From assembly GCA_902729315.2 (NCBI GenBank), contig LR746265.1:999501-1063500 (forward strand): a stretch of DNA of 64,000 nt. The letters are read 5' to 3'. The stretch comes from Spirodela intermedia (lineage: Eukaryota; Streptophyta; Magnoliopsida; Alismatales; Araceae). This document shows positions 39,412-51,000 of the stretch, piece by piece (the first letter of the stretch is position 1; every line of letters begins with the position of its first letter). The position numbers were made by a program, and so were the translations under genes. The notes beneath the pieces were generated by a model. The model saw nothing but the letters and a program-made list of their open reading frames with translations. It made no database searches and was not told the DNA's origin.

Positions 39412-39650
39412 CTCCAGACAACATTCATCAGCAACCCAAGGAGGACAACAGTCACCTGTGGGGTGTAACAACTAGGAGGGGCTCTCATAGTATGTTTTAA
39501 GAGGGGGACCACTAGTAATGAAAGATGGTGAACCTCTTTTAGTCCTCCCTCTTGGTTATCATGTTCATGTGAACAAAGAAGGAAAGCTAGCTGGGAATAC
39601 GAAATGTCACAGGTCTCTTTGAACCCCATACAAGTCCATAATGGGAAAGA
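39412..39650 (+). repeat. Right LTR of gypsy element
   Basis: Diverged direct copy of the left LTR, containing CTCTTTTAGTCCTCC and GGTTATCATGTTCATGTGA. It ends about 300 bp from the exonuclease stop codon, so it may lie close to or within that gene's 3' UTR. Confidence 0.75.
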
Positions 39651-39949
39651 TACCAAATATGTGATGTGATTAGGAATGAGATCAGATCTTGTGCCTAATT
39701 TTAAAATTAGATCACGTGGGAAAGGACTGAGGGACAGTTTGACTCATAAAAATCAATGAGAGAAATGATAATTACCTTCCATGTAGCCTGTAAAATTATG
39801 GGTGAGTACATAAATGGGAACATTGTGATCCCAAAATTTACCCAAATAAAATCAAACCATTAAAAACATACAACCCCTCCAGAATTGTTTGCCCAATTAC
39901 AAAGGGACTTCAGATGATCCAGATTTCCCCAACATTACATATTACTTGT

Positions 39950-42900
39950 TCAGCGAATATGCATTTGGGAGGCGGCTGATACTGCATCCCTATTCCTTAT
40001 ATGGGCTACCTCCGGAGACTGCCCATTTTCATCACCCCCAACTGCCTCAGGAAAATTCCTTAAGACCTAAAAAGTACCCATGTAATGGAACACATGAGGC
40101 AAAAAAGGGAACCAAGAAAAATGTAGATGTGCAGTAGTCTGTGGTGATCGAACAAGTTGTTCATTGAGATCTTACCTCATACAAATACCAGGAAGCAAAA
40201 GCATCTGTAGCAGCGTAGTGGAGCTGCTCCCTTGAGAGCACCTTAGCTTCCCAGTTTCCCATTCTGATCCTCTTGGGCTTTGCCAACTGAAACAAAGATT
40301 TGGGTTATAGCCAATTTTGATATTAGACAGCCAGAATCAGGATTAATCGTCTACACTTTCTATGAAAAGCAGAAAATATTTATGCTTTTCTTTGAATCTG
40401 TTGTTCATTCTGATCTTCTCCATCATTCTATAGGTCCCCGGATGTAAGCTTTGGACTTTCTTCCATAATATTTCCTTGCAAACTAGACAACATTAAGCAA
40501 TCATAACCATCGGAACCCTAAAGACGGCAATTCTGGAATTAACCTTTTTTCCCACCTCACATGCAGTCTTGGTAGACAAGATAAGGCGGCCATTTACAGC
40601 TTTGTTCACCACCTTTGGTTAATTTAGAGGCTTGTGTTCACTTATTGGAAGTTATTGTATTATCATTATGTTGGACATGAAACACCTTTTAAATCCTAAT
40701 GATTTGCTCATTTGTTAATAAGAATAGTATTCCAACAGGCTTCATAATTTCTATACCGAACAAGCCTTTTCTATGCTTAATTAAGCTATTTATGCTAAAA
40801 AAAAGTACGTGAGAATATATCTTTCCGACAACAAAAGCACAACATTTTCCTTCTGTGCATACGATTGATAGTTCTAGAATAAGAATTTCTACACCAATAC
40901 CAAGGATATTAGGATGAGCCGAATTTGGAAAAGGAAAGAGGCAACAAGGTTACCTGCTTGCAAATAAGTGTTTCAGTTAAAGAAGAAAGACCCCATTGCT
41001 TTCGAGAACCGCCCAGCTTGAGATTAGCCAAATCTGAGAGATCATCCAAAGATGTCATATTAACATTGTAGTCCCTCGAAATCTTCGCTGCATCACTGGC
41101 TATAGAGACTCCTACCTTCATACAGTAAAAGCACGCGTCACTAATTGACACAAATTTGTTATTTTTCAAAAGAGAGTATTACCAAGTGATCTATAAGAAT
41201 GACAAAGAACATGCGATCCCCATAGGTCGTGCAGGAGAAACCCACAAGCAATAGCCATATCCCACAGCAGGATGGAGTAGGTCATTCTAGAAACTAATCT
41301 TACCCCCTCCCTCCACCAAAAAATAATAATAATAATAATAATAAAAAGAATCAGCTCTTTTTCCTTGGCTCCATAAAAAAAAAACAGTAGAGAGAATCTT
41401 CCAGCTCAAAAAAAACTGAGACAAACAGCAGACCTTGAAATACCAGAAGGATACAGAAAAAAACCTTGACGTAAGACCTATCAGCCATAAGTGATCCTAA
41501 AGTCGAAGGAATTCCAGAATGAAAGATGTGCATCACAAAGCAATGGTCGGTATCCACACATATCTGCATCACTGCAGCTTTCTTTGGTGTTTCTCCTGCA
41601 CATTCCAGAATTCTTAAGGAAAGCTTAACAGACAATAATTGTTAAGGATTGCTCACAGCGACAAATAATAGAAGCAGGAAATATAACATATAATAGCAGT
41701 ATGCGATTAGAGTTCTTTCAAATCTCTGCGAGATACCAACCGACCCTCGATTAAACAGAAAGAGTTCTGCTGATTGTGTCAAATACTAGAGCGTATGTTC
41801 CAGAGAATCTTCTACTAATATCTCTGTTTTAGCAAATGACAAGTTCCATTGGACTTCTACAAAATATCATTGTGTACAATTGTTACACATGCACAGACTA
41901 CACAGCCTATCATATGCTGCCACAATACATAATTTCTTGAGGTGCACCACAAAATTTAACTTAAAAATAAAAAAATAGGAGTATAGTTTCTTATGGGTAT
42001 GGCCATGGTCAAACATAAATTCTAACTGGAAAATTCGGTACTAACGAGAGGTACATACCTTTTCTAAAATTCGGTCTCCATTCGATATCAAATCCCAATG
42101 AAATTTTGTCCATATTCTGTTTCTTGGATTTAAGGATTTCCATAAGCTCCACGGTAGCTTTCTCTACTTCCGAATATGTTCTTCCATAGACAATGCGCCC
42201 TCCAAAAGACATGAGAGGGTACTTCACCTTGGAATCTACTGCATTAGGAAAATATAATAATACGTGAATAGCATATATGATTTATTAAATAAATAAGTCA
42301 TTGTTCCATGATTAAAAGCATATCTCATTTCTAAACAAAAATAGAGCCAACTCTTCAATTTATATCATAGCATAGAGGCCAAAAACGTTCCAGGAAAGTT
42401 CATGCGTACTTAAGGATCGAGGCGTATGAATCTAATTGAGACGACCATTTTTTTTTCAGAATAAATTTGTAATAAATAATATTGTGATAGACAAAAGGGG
42501 ACGAGTATACAAAATGAAAGACCCTAGAATGTACACAAAAGGCATTTACGTGGTCTGCGCCAAGAATGTATAGACAAAGACGAGTCAGATGTAAGCAAAA
42601 AATGGGACAATACCCAGAAAGGAACCACAACTGAAACTTTTCCAACACGTTAAAAAAAAAGAGAAATAATAAAAAAAAATAACGTCTCACTCGAGACACT
42701 CAAAGATCATTGGGAAGTCGCATTACTTTGATTCTTTTGGAGCCTCATCTGTTGGATATAAATCTGTGTAGAGATGTAGGAAAATAACAAGAAACTGCCT
42801 GCTTACCGAGGAAGAAGAAACCACAATCCATCGATATCCAGCCCCCGGTCGCACAGGTGGCACGAGCCAAGTTCATAGGCGAAAAATAGTGGAGCAAAAA

Positions 42901-43596
42901 TGAGGAAGTTGAAAGACAAAAGAAAAATATGTGAGGGATCGGAAAACGGATTGCATCCTGTCAAAATCATCTACTAGAAAATGTCACCCCTCAATTTACT
43001 GTCAAAATAATCTACTGTCAATGTGGATTGATTCAAGATTCAAAGCCTATTTCCGTACGCGTTCAGACTAATATTACCCCTCAATTTCCAAAAGAAAACT
43101 ACTAGACAGGTCCGAACATCAACTGTCATATACATTTTAAAAAATATAGAACAAACGACTTCACCAACATAAAATAAGTGCATAAAAGGGTCTAAATTCA
43201 TTCACGAGTCAATCAAATCGGAGACAGAGAGGACAAACCCTGACGGGATGAAGGAGGTGACAATGCCCTCCACGTTCCATTCCCACTGCTGCCGCCAGTT
43301 CGAGCCTCCGTCGTGGTTCTTTTATCCGCCTCAGTAACGGTTCGGGAAGATGAAGCAGATGTTCCTCTATCCGCAGCCGCTCCCCACTTCGGCAACCGAC
43401 GGCCTTGTGAGCGGCGGATCATCCCCTGTTTCCTGTCATCATCGCTTCCGTTCAGGATGGGAACAGATCTCTCGGTGTCTCTCCCCCGCCTCTTGGAAGC
43501 AGAAGCAGAGGCTACGGGTGATGCGCCTCTGACAACAATTTCGATCTCTTCCTCATCAATGGGTTCCTCCAAGCCCGGAAATTCCGCCCACTCCAT
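39950..43596 (-). CDS. WEX: Werner-syndrome-like 3'-5' exonuclease (DEDDy, RNase D superfamily)
   Basis: Removes nucleotides from 3' ends. Arabidopsis WEX acts in post-transcriptional silencing (family knowledge). Six exons: 43239-43596, 42059-42238, 41465-41595, 40954-41115, 40176-40286 and 39950-40066. They total 1059 nt, or 352 residues. Residues 1-119 are an acidic, then Ser/Arg-rich leader with no domain. The exonuclease fold follows. Exo I is FDIEW (D169, E171), Exo II is SIASDAAKI (D230) and Exo III is YAATD (Y300, D304), so all five metal-binding or catalytic residues are present. The C-terminal 39 residues are variable. The first-exon donor (G|GTTTGT) is weak. A second possible first exon at 42807-42831 has the same phase. 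The upstream region is a tandem repeat and a GGCCCA cluster. No helicase domain is attached, as is usual in plants. Confidence 0.93.
41322..41344. repeat. (AAT)n microsatellite in WEX intron
   Basis: About seven AAT units between exons 3 and 4. Confidence 0.85.
42807..42831 (-). other. Possible alternative first exon of WEX gene
   Basis: Within WEX intron 1, an ATG opens MDCGFFFL and then meets a strong donor, G|GTAAGC. It leaves one base of the next codon, exactly the phase needed to join exon 2. Use of it would replace the 119-residue leader with 8 residues and keep the whole exonuclease domain. Confidence 0.4.
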
Positions 43597-43627
43597 ATCG
43601 GTTCCGACGAGCTAGCTAGCGAGCGAG

Positions 43628-43630
<3 letters not shown>

Positions 43631-43666
<36 letters not shown>

Positions 43667-44082
43667 GGAGGCAGATATCCGATTGGGCGGCAGATGCGAT
43701 CCTTCTCAAAAGAGCCATCACTGAAATTGCATAAAAATCCCCATACCTTTTTGTCTCTCGTTTCAACTCTTCCACTAGGAGACAGAGAAGCCGACAATGG
43801 AGCATTGGCGCAAAAATATAACTTACAAGGTCTATGACATATATACCCACTTGCTAAGAGGATATCAAGTCAGAGAGAGAGAGAGAGATGCAATTGAGCA
43901 ACAGATTCTTTTCCTTCTCAAAAGACACTGAAATTGCATAAAAACTCCCCATACTTTTTCGTATCTCGTTTCAACTCTTCAATCATGAGGAGATAGAGAA
44001 GATGACAAAGGATCATTAGCACAAAAATATAACTTACAAGGTTTATTATTCATATTCTCCATTTGCTGAGGGGAAAACAAGT

Positions 44083-44145
<63 letters not shown>

Positions 44146-44540
44146 CCAATTGGGCGGCAGATTCTTTGGCTCTCAAAAGAACCATCACTGAAATTGCATA
44201 AAAACTCCCCATACTTTTTCGTATCTCGTTTTAACTCTAGGAGACAGAAAAGACGTCAAAGGAGCATTGTCGCAAAAATATAACTTATAAGGTTTTATTA
44301 TACATACCCCATTGCTGAGGGGGAATCAAGTCAGAGAGAGAGAGAGAGAGAGAGAGATCCAATTGGGCGGGCAGATTCGTTTCTTTTCAAAAGAACCATC
44401 ACTGAAATTACATAAAACTCATACTTTTTCGTCTCTCGTTTCAACTCTTCCAGCACAAGGAGAGAGAGAAAACGACAAAGGAGCATTAGCGCAAAAATAT
44501 AAGTTACAAGGTTTATTATATTATTGCAGAGGGGAAACCA
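43631..44540. repeat. Four-copy tandem repeat (about 210-260 bp) upstream of WEX
   Basis: Each unit contains a GA microsatellite, an ATCCAATTGGGCGGCAGAT-like block, a CATCACTGAAATTGCATAAA block, a TCTCGTTTCAACTC block and a GCGCAAAAATATAACTTACA block. Anchors at about 43681, 43891, 44149 and 44361 give periods of about 210, 258 and 212 bp. Differences in GA length explain most of the variation. It begins about 35 bp upstream of the WEX ATG, so it is leader and/or promoter. Confidence 0.9.
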
Positions 44541-44576
44541 AGTCATCATCCGGAAAGGTTGTCGACCAACTCGAAT

Positions 44577-44741
44577 GGCCCAGAATCTAGGCACGGCCCA
44601 ATTTATATATGCAGTTGGGCCTCTAAATCGTCTGAAAAAAAACTTTAAGCTTGGCCCAACTCAGCCCAACTCTGCCAGCCCAATTCCCATACCCGCGGAC
44701 TTCAATCTCGAAACACAAGCTCGGGACGGCCCAGAGGCCCA
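44577..44741 (-). promoter_or_regulatory. Cluster of six GGCCCA/TGGGCC (site II-like) motifs
   Basis: Found at 44577, 44595, 44616, 44653, 44728 and 44736. This hexamer is common in plant promoters of growth-related and housekeeping genes, where TCP factors bind (established). Position suggests the promoter of the WEX gene. Activity is inferred. Confidence 0.5.
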
Positions 44742-44879
44742 GCCACATGGCAGCTGCAGAGCATCCAACTGCTCCGGTCTTGGGCATCCAATACCAACAT
44801 AGAATCAATAAGGAACACTGTTTCGTCTCAATTTCCCGAAGAAGGACGCAAAAATGTGCACATCTGAAACCTCTGGTCT

Positions 44880-44880
<1 letters not shown>

Positions 44881-44934
<54 letters not shown>
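44881..44934. repeat. (GA)27-type microsatellite
   Basis: A pure AG dinucleotide run between the pyrophosphatase stop codon and the WEX promoter region. Confidence 0.9.
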
Positions 44935-44935
<1 letters not shown>

Positions 44936-45097
44936 CTCTCTCCGTTCTGATCAAAGTCAAAATCATTCCTTTAAAGGAGGGGAGGGGGAAGAGTAACCGG
45001 GCGAACCTCGGAGCATGGGAAGAATCGTTGCCGGCCCTCTCTCTGGGTTCTGTTAGAGAGGGAGAGAGAAGCGGAACAGGAGCGGCGGACGAGGCTC

Positions 45098-48000
45098 TCA
45101 GAGGAAGACGGGCGCCATTACCAGGGTTATTGTCGCCAGCATCTTGATCAGAACATGAAGCGACGGTCCCGCCGTGTCCTTGAAAGGATCCCCAACACTG
45201 CGAGAAATCAATCCATACCCATACCCACCATAATTAATCTCTCTCTAGATCTATACACCTATACATGCACACATACAAACATTTAGAGAGAGAAAGAGAG
45301 TAGGTGGATTGCTTACGTGTCTCCGGTGATGGCGGCCTTGTGGCTGTCGCTGCCCTTGCCACCGAGAGCGCCGGTTTCTATGAATTTCTTGGCGTTGTCC
45401 CAGGCGCCGCCGGCGGTGTTGAGGAAGAGGGCCATGAGGATACCAGAGACGGTGGCGAACATGAGCATGGACGCCACAACCTTGGGGCCCAGAAGCGGCT
45501 GCCCAGTTAGGTGCCCGAACACCCGGAACACGAACCCTGCAGTCCCAATTAATGAAAGAAATAAAATAATTTTTTTTAAAGAAAATCAAATGCTCCTCAT
45601 ATACATATTTCAGATACATCATAAAATCAAGCAATAATATTTTTCACTCGGATGGGTTTCATATTACTAATCATCATACTTGGAAACTTACCAAATAAAT
45701 TAAATTATATGTATATATATATATATATGTATGTATGTATGTGCATGTGAGCTCACCGATCATTATAGGGGAAACAATGGCGAGGGCGCCGGGCTTTATC
45801 ATCTCCCGCAAGGATGCGGAGGCAACGATGGCGACACACCGGGCATAATCTGGCTTCTCCTTATAATCCTGCAGCAATGAATGGAATGATCAGGCTTGAT
45901 CCCTGAACCAGCTGATCTACTGAAATGAGCCAGGAGATCGTACGCACCATGATGCCGGGCCTCTCGATGAACTGCCTCCGGACTTCGGTGACAACCTCCT
46001 GGGCGGTCCTCCCAACAGCAGCACATGCCCAGGCGCTGAAGACGTATATGAGCATGGAGCCCAGAAGCCCACCGACGAAGACCTCAGGAATGGCAATGTC
46101 AACCTGGGCATTCATTGAGGTCGTGGATCGGTTATGACCTTGAAGAAGAAGGAGAAAAGAAGAGAGCTTTTTGCGATCAGAGGGTACCTGGTTGAATGGG
46201 ATACGAGCAAAGGAGGAGACCTCGTCCATGTAGGCACTGAAGAGGAGGAAGGAGGCGAGGGCTGCAGACCCAATGGCGAAGCCCTTTGTGGTAGCTTTTG
46301 TGGTGTTTCCGACGGCGTCTAGTAGATCAGTGATCTCCCGGACGCTTTCAGGCTGCACAAGATCATAATAATCAAGATAAAGATGGTGCCAATTTAGATA
46401 CCATTGGCCTGAATAACCCTACCAGGCTACTTAGTTTCCACAGTCTGTCACATTTCAGCACAATTCCATAGATGGGGGATATCATGATTTTATGTTCCTT
46501 AGATGGGTTCAGACATCAGAAAGTGTGACTCTTATCTCACCTGTTGGCTCATCTCCACAATTCCACCAGCATTGTCAGCAATGGGTCCGAACATGTCCAT
46601 TGTGAGAACATATGCCGCGGTACTGAGCATTCCCATTGTAGCTACGGCTGTACCGAAGAGACCACCGGTGGCGTTCCCAGATTCATCCACCAAGCCTGAA
46701 GTCTGCCCCAACCAGAACGCTGAGACAATGGCGACGCTTATCACAAGAACAGGGAGACCTGTTGATTCCAAGCCCAAGCTTACTCCTGCAATTATATTGG
46801 TTCCATGGCCAGTAGAGCTGGACATGGCTAAATTGCGAACAGGCTCGTGCTTGTAATCTGTGTAGTACTTTGTGATCCAAACAAAACTGTAGGCTGTTAT
46901 TATTCCAACCAGACCACAGAGTGCGAAATTCAACCATGCTGAGGGAGCTTTCTCAGTGTAAAGGAGCCAGCGAGTTGACTGTGATAAGACATTAAGAGAC
47001 GAAAAGTGAAATGAGAAAATAAAGTAGCACCCGTGTAATTTCGTAAAGCTAGACAAATAAACCCTGCTCCATCTTTATGAGACAAATTTTAGCTGAACAA
47101 GTCGAAATAGAAGGAAAGCATCTGAATAACCCAAAAAGTTTGGCCAATTTTATTTTATTTTTAAATCAAAAATATTTTCTTCTACTAAGGAAACATTGTC
47201 TAGGTCTCAGAAACAGATTCAAAACCATATAAGACAGAATACTTTTTAAACGAAAACAATTAGGTCGTATGAACATGCTCAAGACTCACCGCACCAAAAG
47301 TTATGACAGCAAAGAAAATTGTCACAGAATAGCCTTTCTGTAGTATTGCCATTGGATCTTCAGAAGAAGCCTTGAGTCCAGGTTCACGTGTACCCCTGAT
47401 AGAAAGCAGTCCTATTGATGATACAACCAAATCAAAAGAATGGACGACCAGTGGGAACAGGATAAACCCAGAGGGATCTGCAATAATATCAAAGTGTACA
47501 TCAGCAATTGATAAAATAAGTAGTGAAAAGGAAATGTTTAAAAAAATCAGAACAGATAAGCTTGCAAAGATGAAACTTTTAGCTACATCATTGAAAACTT
47601 GTTAACCATTAAGGATATACTAAGACGACTATGTCCAAATATCTGTCCAACTATTGGCACCACATCAGGTCACTAGAGATTGGCATCTCAAGGTTATGAT
47701 GTGCGTATCTTCAGGTTTAGCGGAAAAATAAACATCGCCACCAAGGTTTCTGTGGCTAAATTTTAGAAACCAAGTAGAATTGCGTTGGAGCAGTCTAGAT
47801 CGAGGTTGGTGGGTAGTGGATTGAACTACAATGTTGTTGGTGACATCATACAAGATTAGAGAACTAAGAGGATATGATCATAATCATTAAGGATGAAGAA
47901 ATTATGACTGAAACGAGGGAAGTTAATCGAAACCAAACAATTTTCCATCCGTGTATGACATATATCGAGGCCCATCGAATCTGTATCTCCGTACCACGCA

Positions 48001-51000
48001 TATAATTTTGTACATCTGCTATAGCATATAATTTCGGGTTAACATGCACAGATATAGTAAGATTAGAGCATAAGCTGGGATTACGAAAATATGCACCAGG
48101 GGCTCTGAAACTAAAAGGGCCAATGAACATTTACAGCACCCCGTTCAGTTATGATCAATTGCCGGTCTGAACTGTCCAGATAAATATCGAGTAAGCGGAT
48201 TAGGAATGATTGGTCAAAATCAAAGTGGTTCATGGAGTACTGTGTGTGCAAGGCATACCAACTAGATTGAAAGGAAAAAAATTATAAAACAAAAACTAGA
48301 CCAGATATATTGTATCGTGTAGAACGTTGGACTTGTAAAGATTATATTGACACGATGAAAGTAGTTGAAAAGAATATTTACATCGATACGTGAGAAAAAA
48401 ACCATCACTCAAAGACAATAGCAGTAGCAATAAGTAAATAATTTCCATGCCTTGGAATTTGAAATTGGGCAGATATACACATAGCAGATTATGTATGCAT
48501 ATATAAAGGTGTCCAGCGTTCCAGACAACACTGACTGAGATGAAAAAATTCTCTTTACTTCTGAACAGGGTGATCTGGACGTGTGTCAAGAATTGGAATA
48601 CAGAAAACAATAGTTGAACACTTGAAAATAATGTTTCGAGGATTGGATCATCAGAGTGGGTTCAAATTGGATTGAGTTGCCCAACAATGGTTAAACTGAC
48701 AACAATGTGGGTGGGCACAATTTTATGATTTGAGAAATAATTAAATTTTGAGATGGACTAGCATTAGAGGGGGGGGTAGTCAGTGGAAGTTATTGAATTC
48801 TAATTTTCTACTACTTGCCTTCTAATTTGCAGCGCTCTGCCATTGTACCTCCAAGTATCATTGCACTGATTATCTCAGCTGAAATACTTTCAAAAAGATC
48901 AGCACCTCGGGCAGCACAGTCTCCCACATTGTCTCCAACCTAGCACATTTCACAGTTCAAGCACAACCAAGTTATCATAAAATGAAACAAAGATATATAA
49001 AAAAAATGTCATTCAAGAAGAATTTTTCGCCTATTAGGAAAATACATGCCAGTGTGACAACCCAGTCAAGACACAAGATGTTGCTCAAGGTTCTACAACG
49101 AGAAGAAAATGAAAGGCTGCAGCCATGAACTTACCTTCATCTTTGATGTTGGAATCAATTCATCCTCAGATCATCTACTATGCAGTTTTGTGAAAAAAGA
49201 AAAGGCTCTACTTTCTAGTTTTTAAATTAGTCGACCCATATTTAAATCAACTTATTCTGATAGACATCAGCTCTTTCCAATCTAAAATGAAAGAGGAAAG
49301 GAGAGCAAGTCTGATTCTAGCACTGTTCAGAACTAAAGGAAGGAAGGAGGCAGACAACAATGATAAATCTGAACCTTTCTGATTTTTGCAATACTTGGAT
49401 TAAGAAACTCACTGTAGCAATTTTGCATTTTCACTTTCTTCCGAATAGTTAACTCCTTTATCATGGGCTCATGAAAATTCTTATGGTGCACAACAGCGCC
49501 AAAAGGTTAAAATTTTGAAATACTAGAGAATGTAACAAAAGTGTATGGCTTCCAAGTATTTAGTAAAAAAAACCATATCCTCCTCTATGGATCCACCGGG
49601 ATCAACAACCAGGTGAGTGAATCAATTCCAAGTCAAGAATATCATTCCTCAATATTATTATCCATGTACATATAAAATGTTCACTTACCCATCATCAATA
49701 TGAGCGACTTCAAGTTTAACTGACTAATGGCAATACACCAGGTAGAAAGTATAGTGATCCCTGGCCACGAGCTTCAAACTATTTGAGTAGTTGGCTGAAT
49801 TGGCGCAGGTTATAAAGCCCTTTAGTGGTGCTAACTTTGTCAACTATTGACGCGAAAAAAACCAATCATATTCCCTAAAATATGCTAGATTACATACAGC
49901 AAGGCCTATAGATCTTAACCACAACTTTTTTGAGATAAGTAGTGCGCAGTGGTTTGAAATGGTAGCACCATGATGAGTGGGTAATATTCATGCGTAGTTT
50001 TTGAGGCCTTTTACATTCCATGAACATTTTAAACCTCTCATAAATTTCGACAATATGATACAAAACATAGAAAAAAGTTGGGGTTGGCTTCAAGATATAT
50101 CCAAATAAGTCAACCCAAATCAAGAAATTTAAAGACCATTTTGGTAAAAAAGAATTGGAGATACCAAATCTGCAATGACAGCAGGATTTCGAGGGTCATC
50201 CTCAGGAATTCCTTGCTCTACTTTTCCAACAAGATCAGCTCCGACATCGGCTGCTTTTGTGTATATTCCACCACCCAATTGAGCAAAGAGGGCAACAAAG
50301 GAAGCCCCGAAACCATAACCCACAAGAAGTAGAGGTACTGCACAGAGTATAGAGAGTCAAAGCAACAGTTACCAACATGGACCCACCAAGCAGCAAAAAA
50401 GTTGTCTACTCTTGAAAGCAGAACGAAATGTTGACATATGGAGATTAATTCGACAATCATGATTGTCTACTCTTGAAAAAGTAATCATGTTCCTTCATAA
50501 TCACAGGTCAACAAGAAATTGTAAGATTACGATTAACAGTAAAAAGAACAAACAACAGCTCAGATAAATCCAGCTGCAGGCATCTAACTTTTGTCTCAGT
50601 AAAGTGAGAGGCCAATCTCACTGATTGAGAAGAACCAAGTGCAGGATATTAACTTTATGCCATTTCGCCAAAAAAAAGCAAAACATCAGGAAATTGATGT
50701 CCAGAGCCAAAGTGATATCCTTAGAACTTTCTAAAGGCCTCTTAGATAATCCTAAAACTTGCATCTGGGCTGAAGTCACTCAGAATATGGTTCCAACATC
50801 CTAAGCAAACTGCACAAGTTCAGCTCTTCAGATGAATGCTTGTGGTTTTGCCTGAAACACTGAGCTTCAGACAAGTTACCAAGCAGTATGGAATTTCAGA
50901 ACTCCTATAGCTTCTAGATGTGTTATTTCAGCATTCGCCACATAGAATACGAGATATCAGTTGCAATAATAAATGGAAGAGCATCATCGCTCATAAAATG

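Larger units (their letters stand above)
35364..39650 (+). mobile_element. Decayed Ty3/gypsy LTR retrotransposon
   Basis: Two diverged direct repeats (35364-35592 and 39412-39650) flank a degraded gag-pol on the plus strand, in the usual order. Gag: ELQPWARAKVQ at about 36280. Reverse transcriptase: YKFTMVSFGVTNAL (about 36610-36660) and VIYLDDILIYS (about 37037-37070). RT/RNase H link: FLGLANYYNEFIK (about 37275). Integrase: DNLSKYKISVPT (about 38370) and RYEGPFITLEG (about 38900), followed by a VFHI-like motif. Many stops and frameshifts make it non-functional. The order RT, RNase H, integrase distinguishes it from copia. It is probably shortened, because about 3.8 kb of internal sequence is less than most complete elements. 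It lies between the 3' ends of the myosin and exonuclease genes. Confidence 0.9.

Noticed and set aside
43313-43615. Plus-strand ORF antisense to WEX exon 1
   Set aside because: It is a shadow of the Ser/Arg-rich leader with no independent support.
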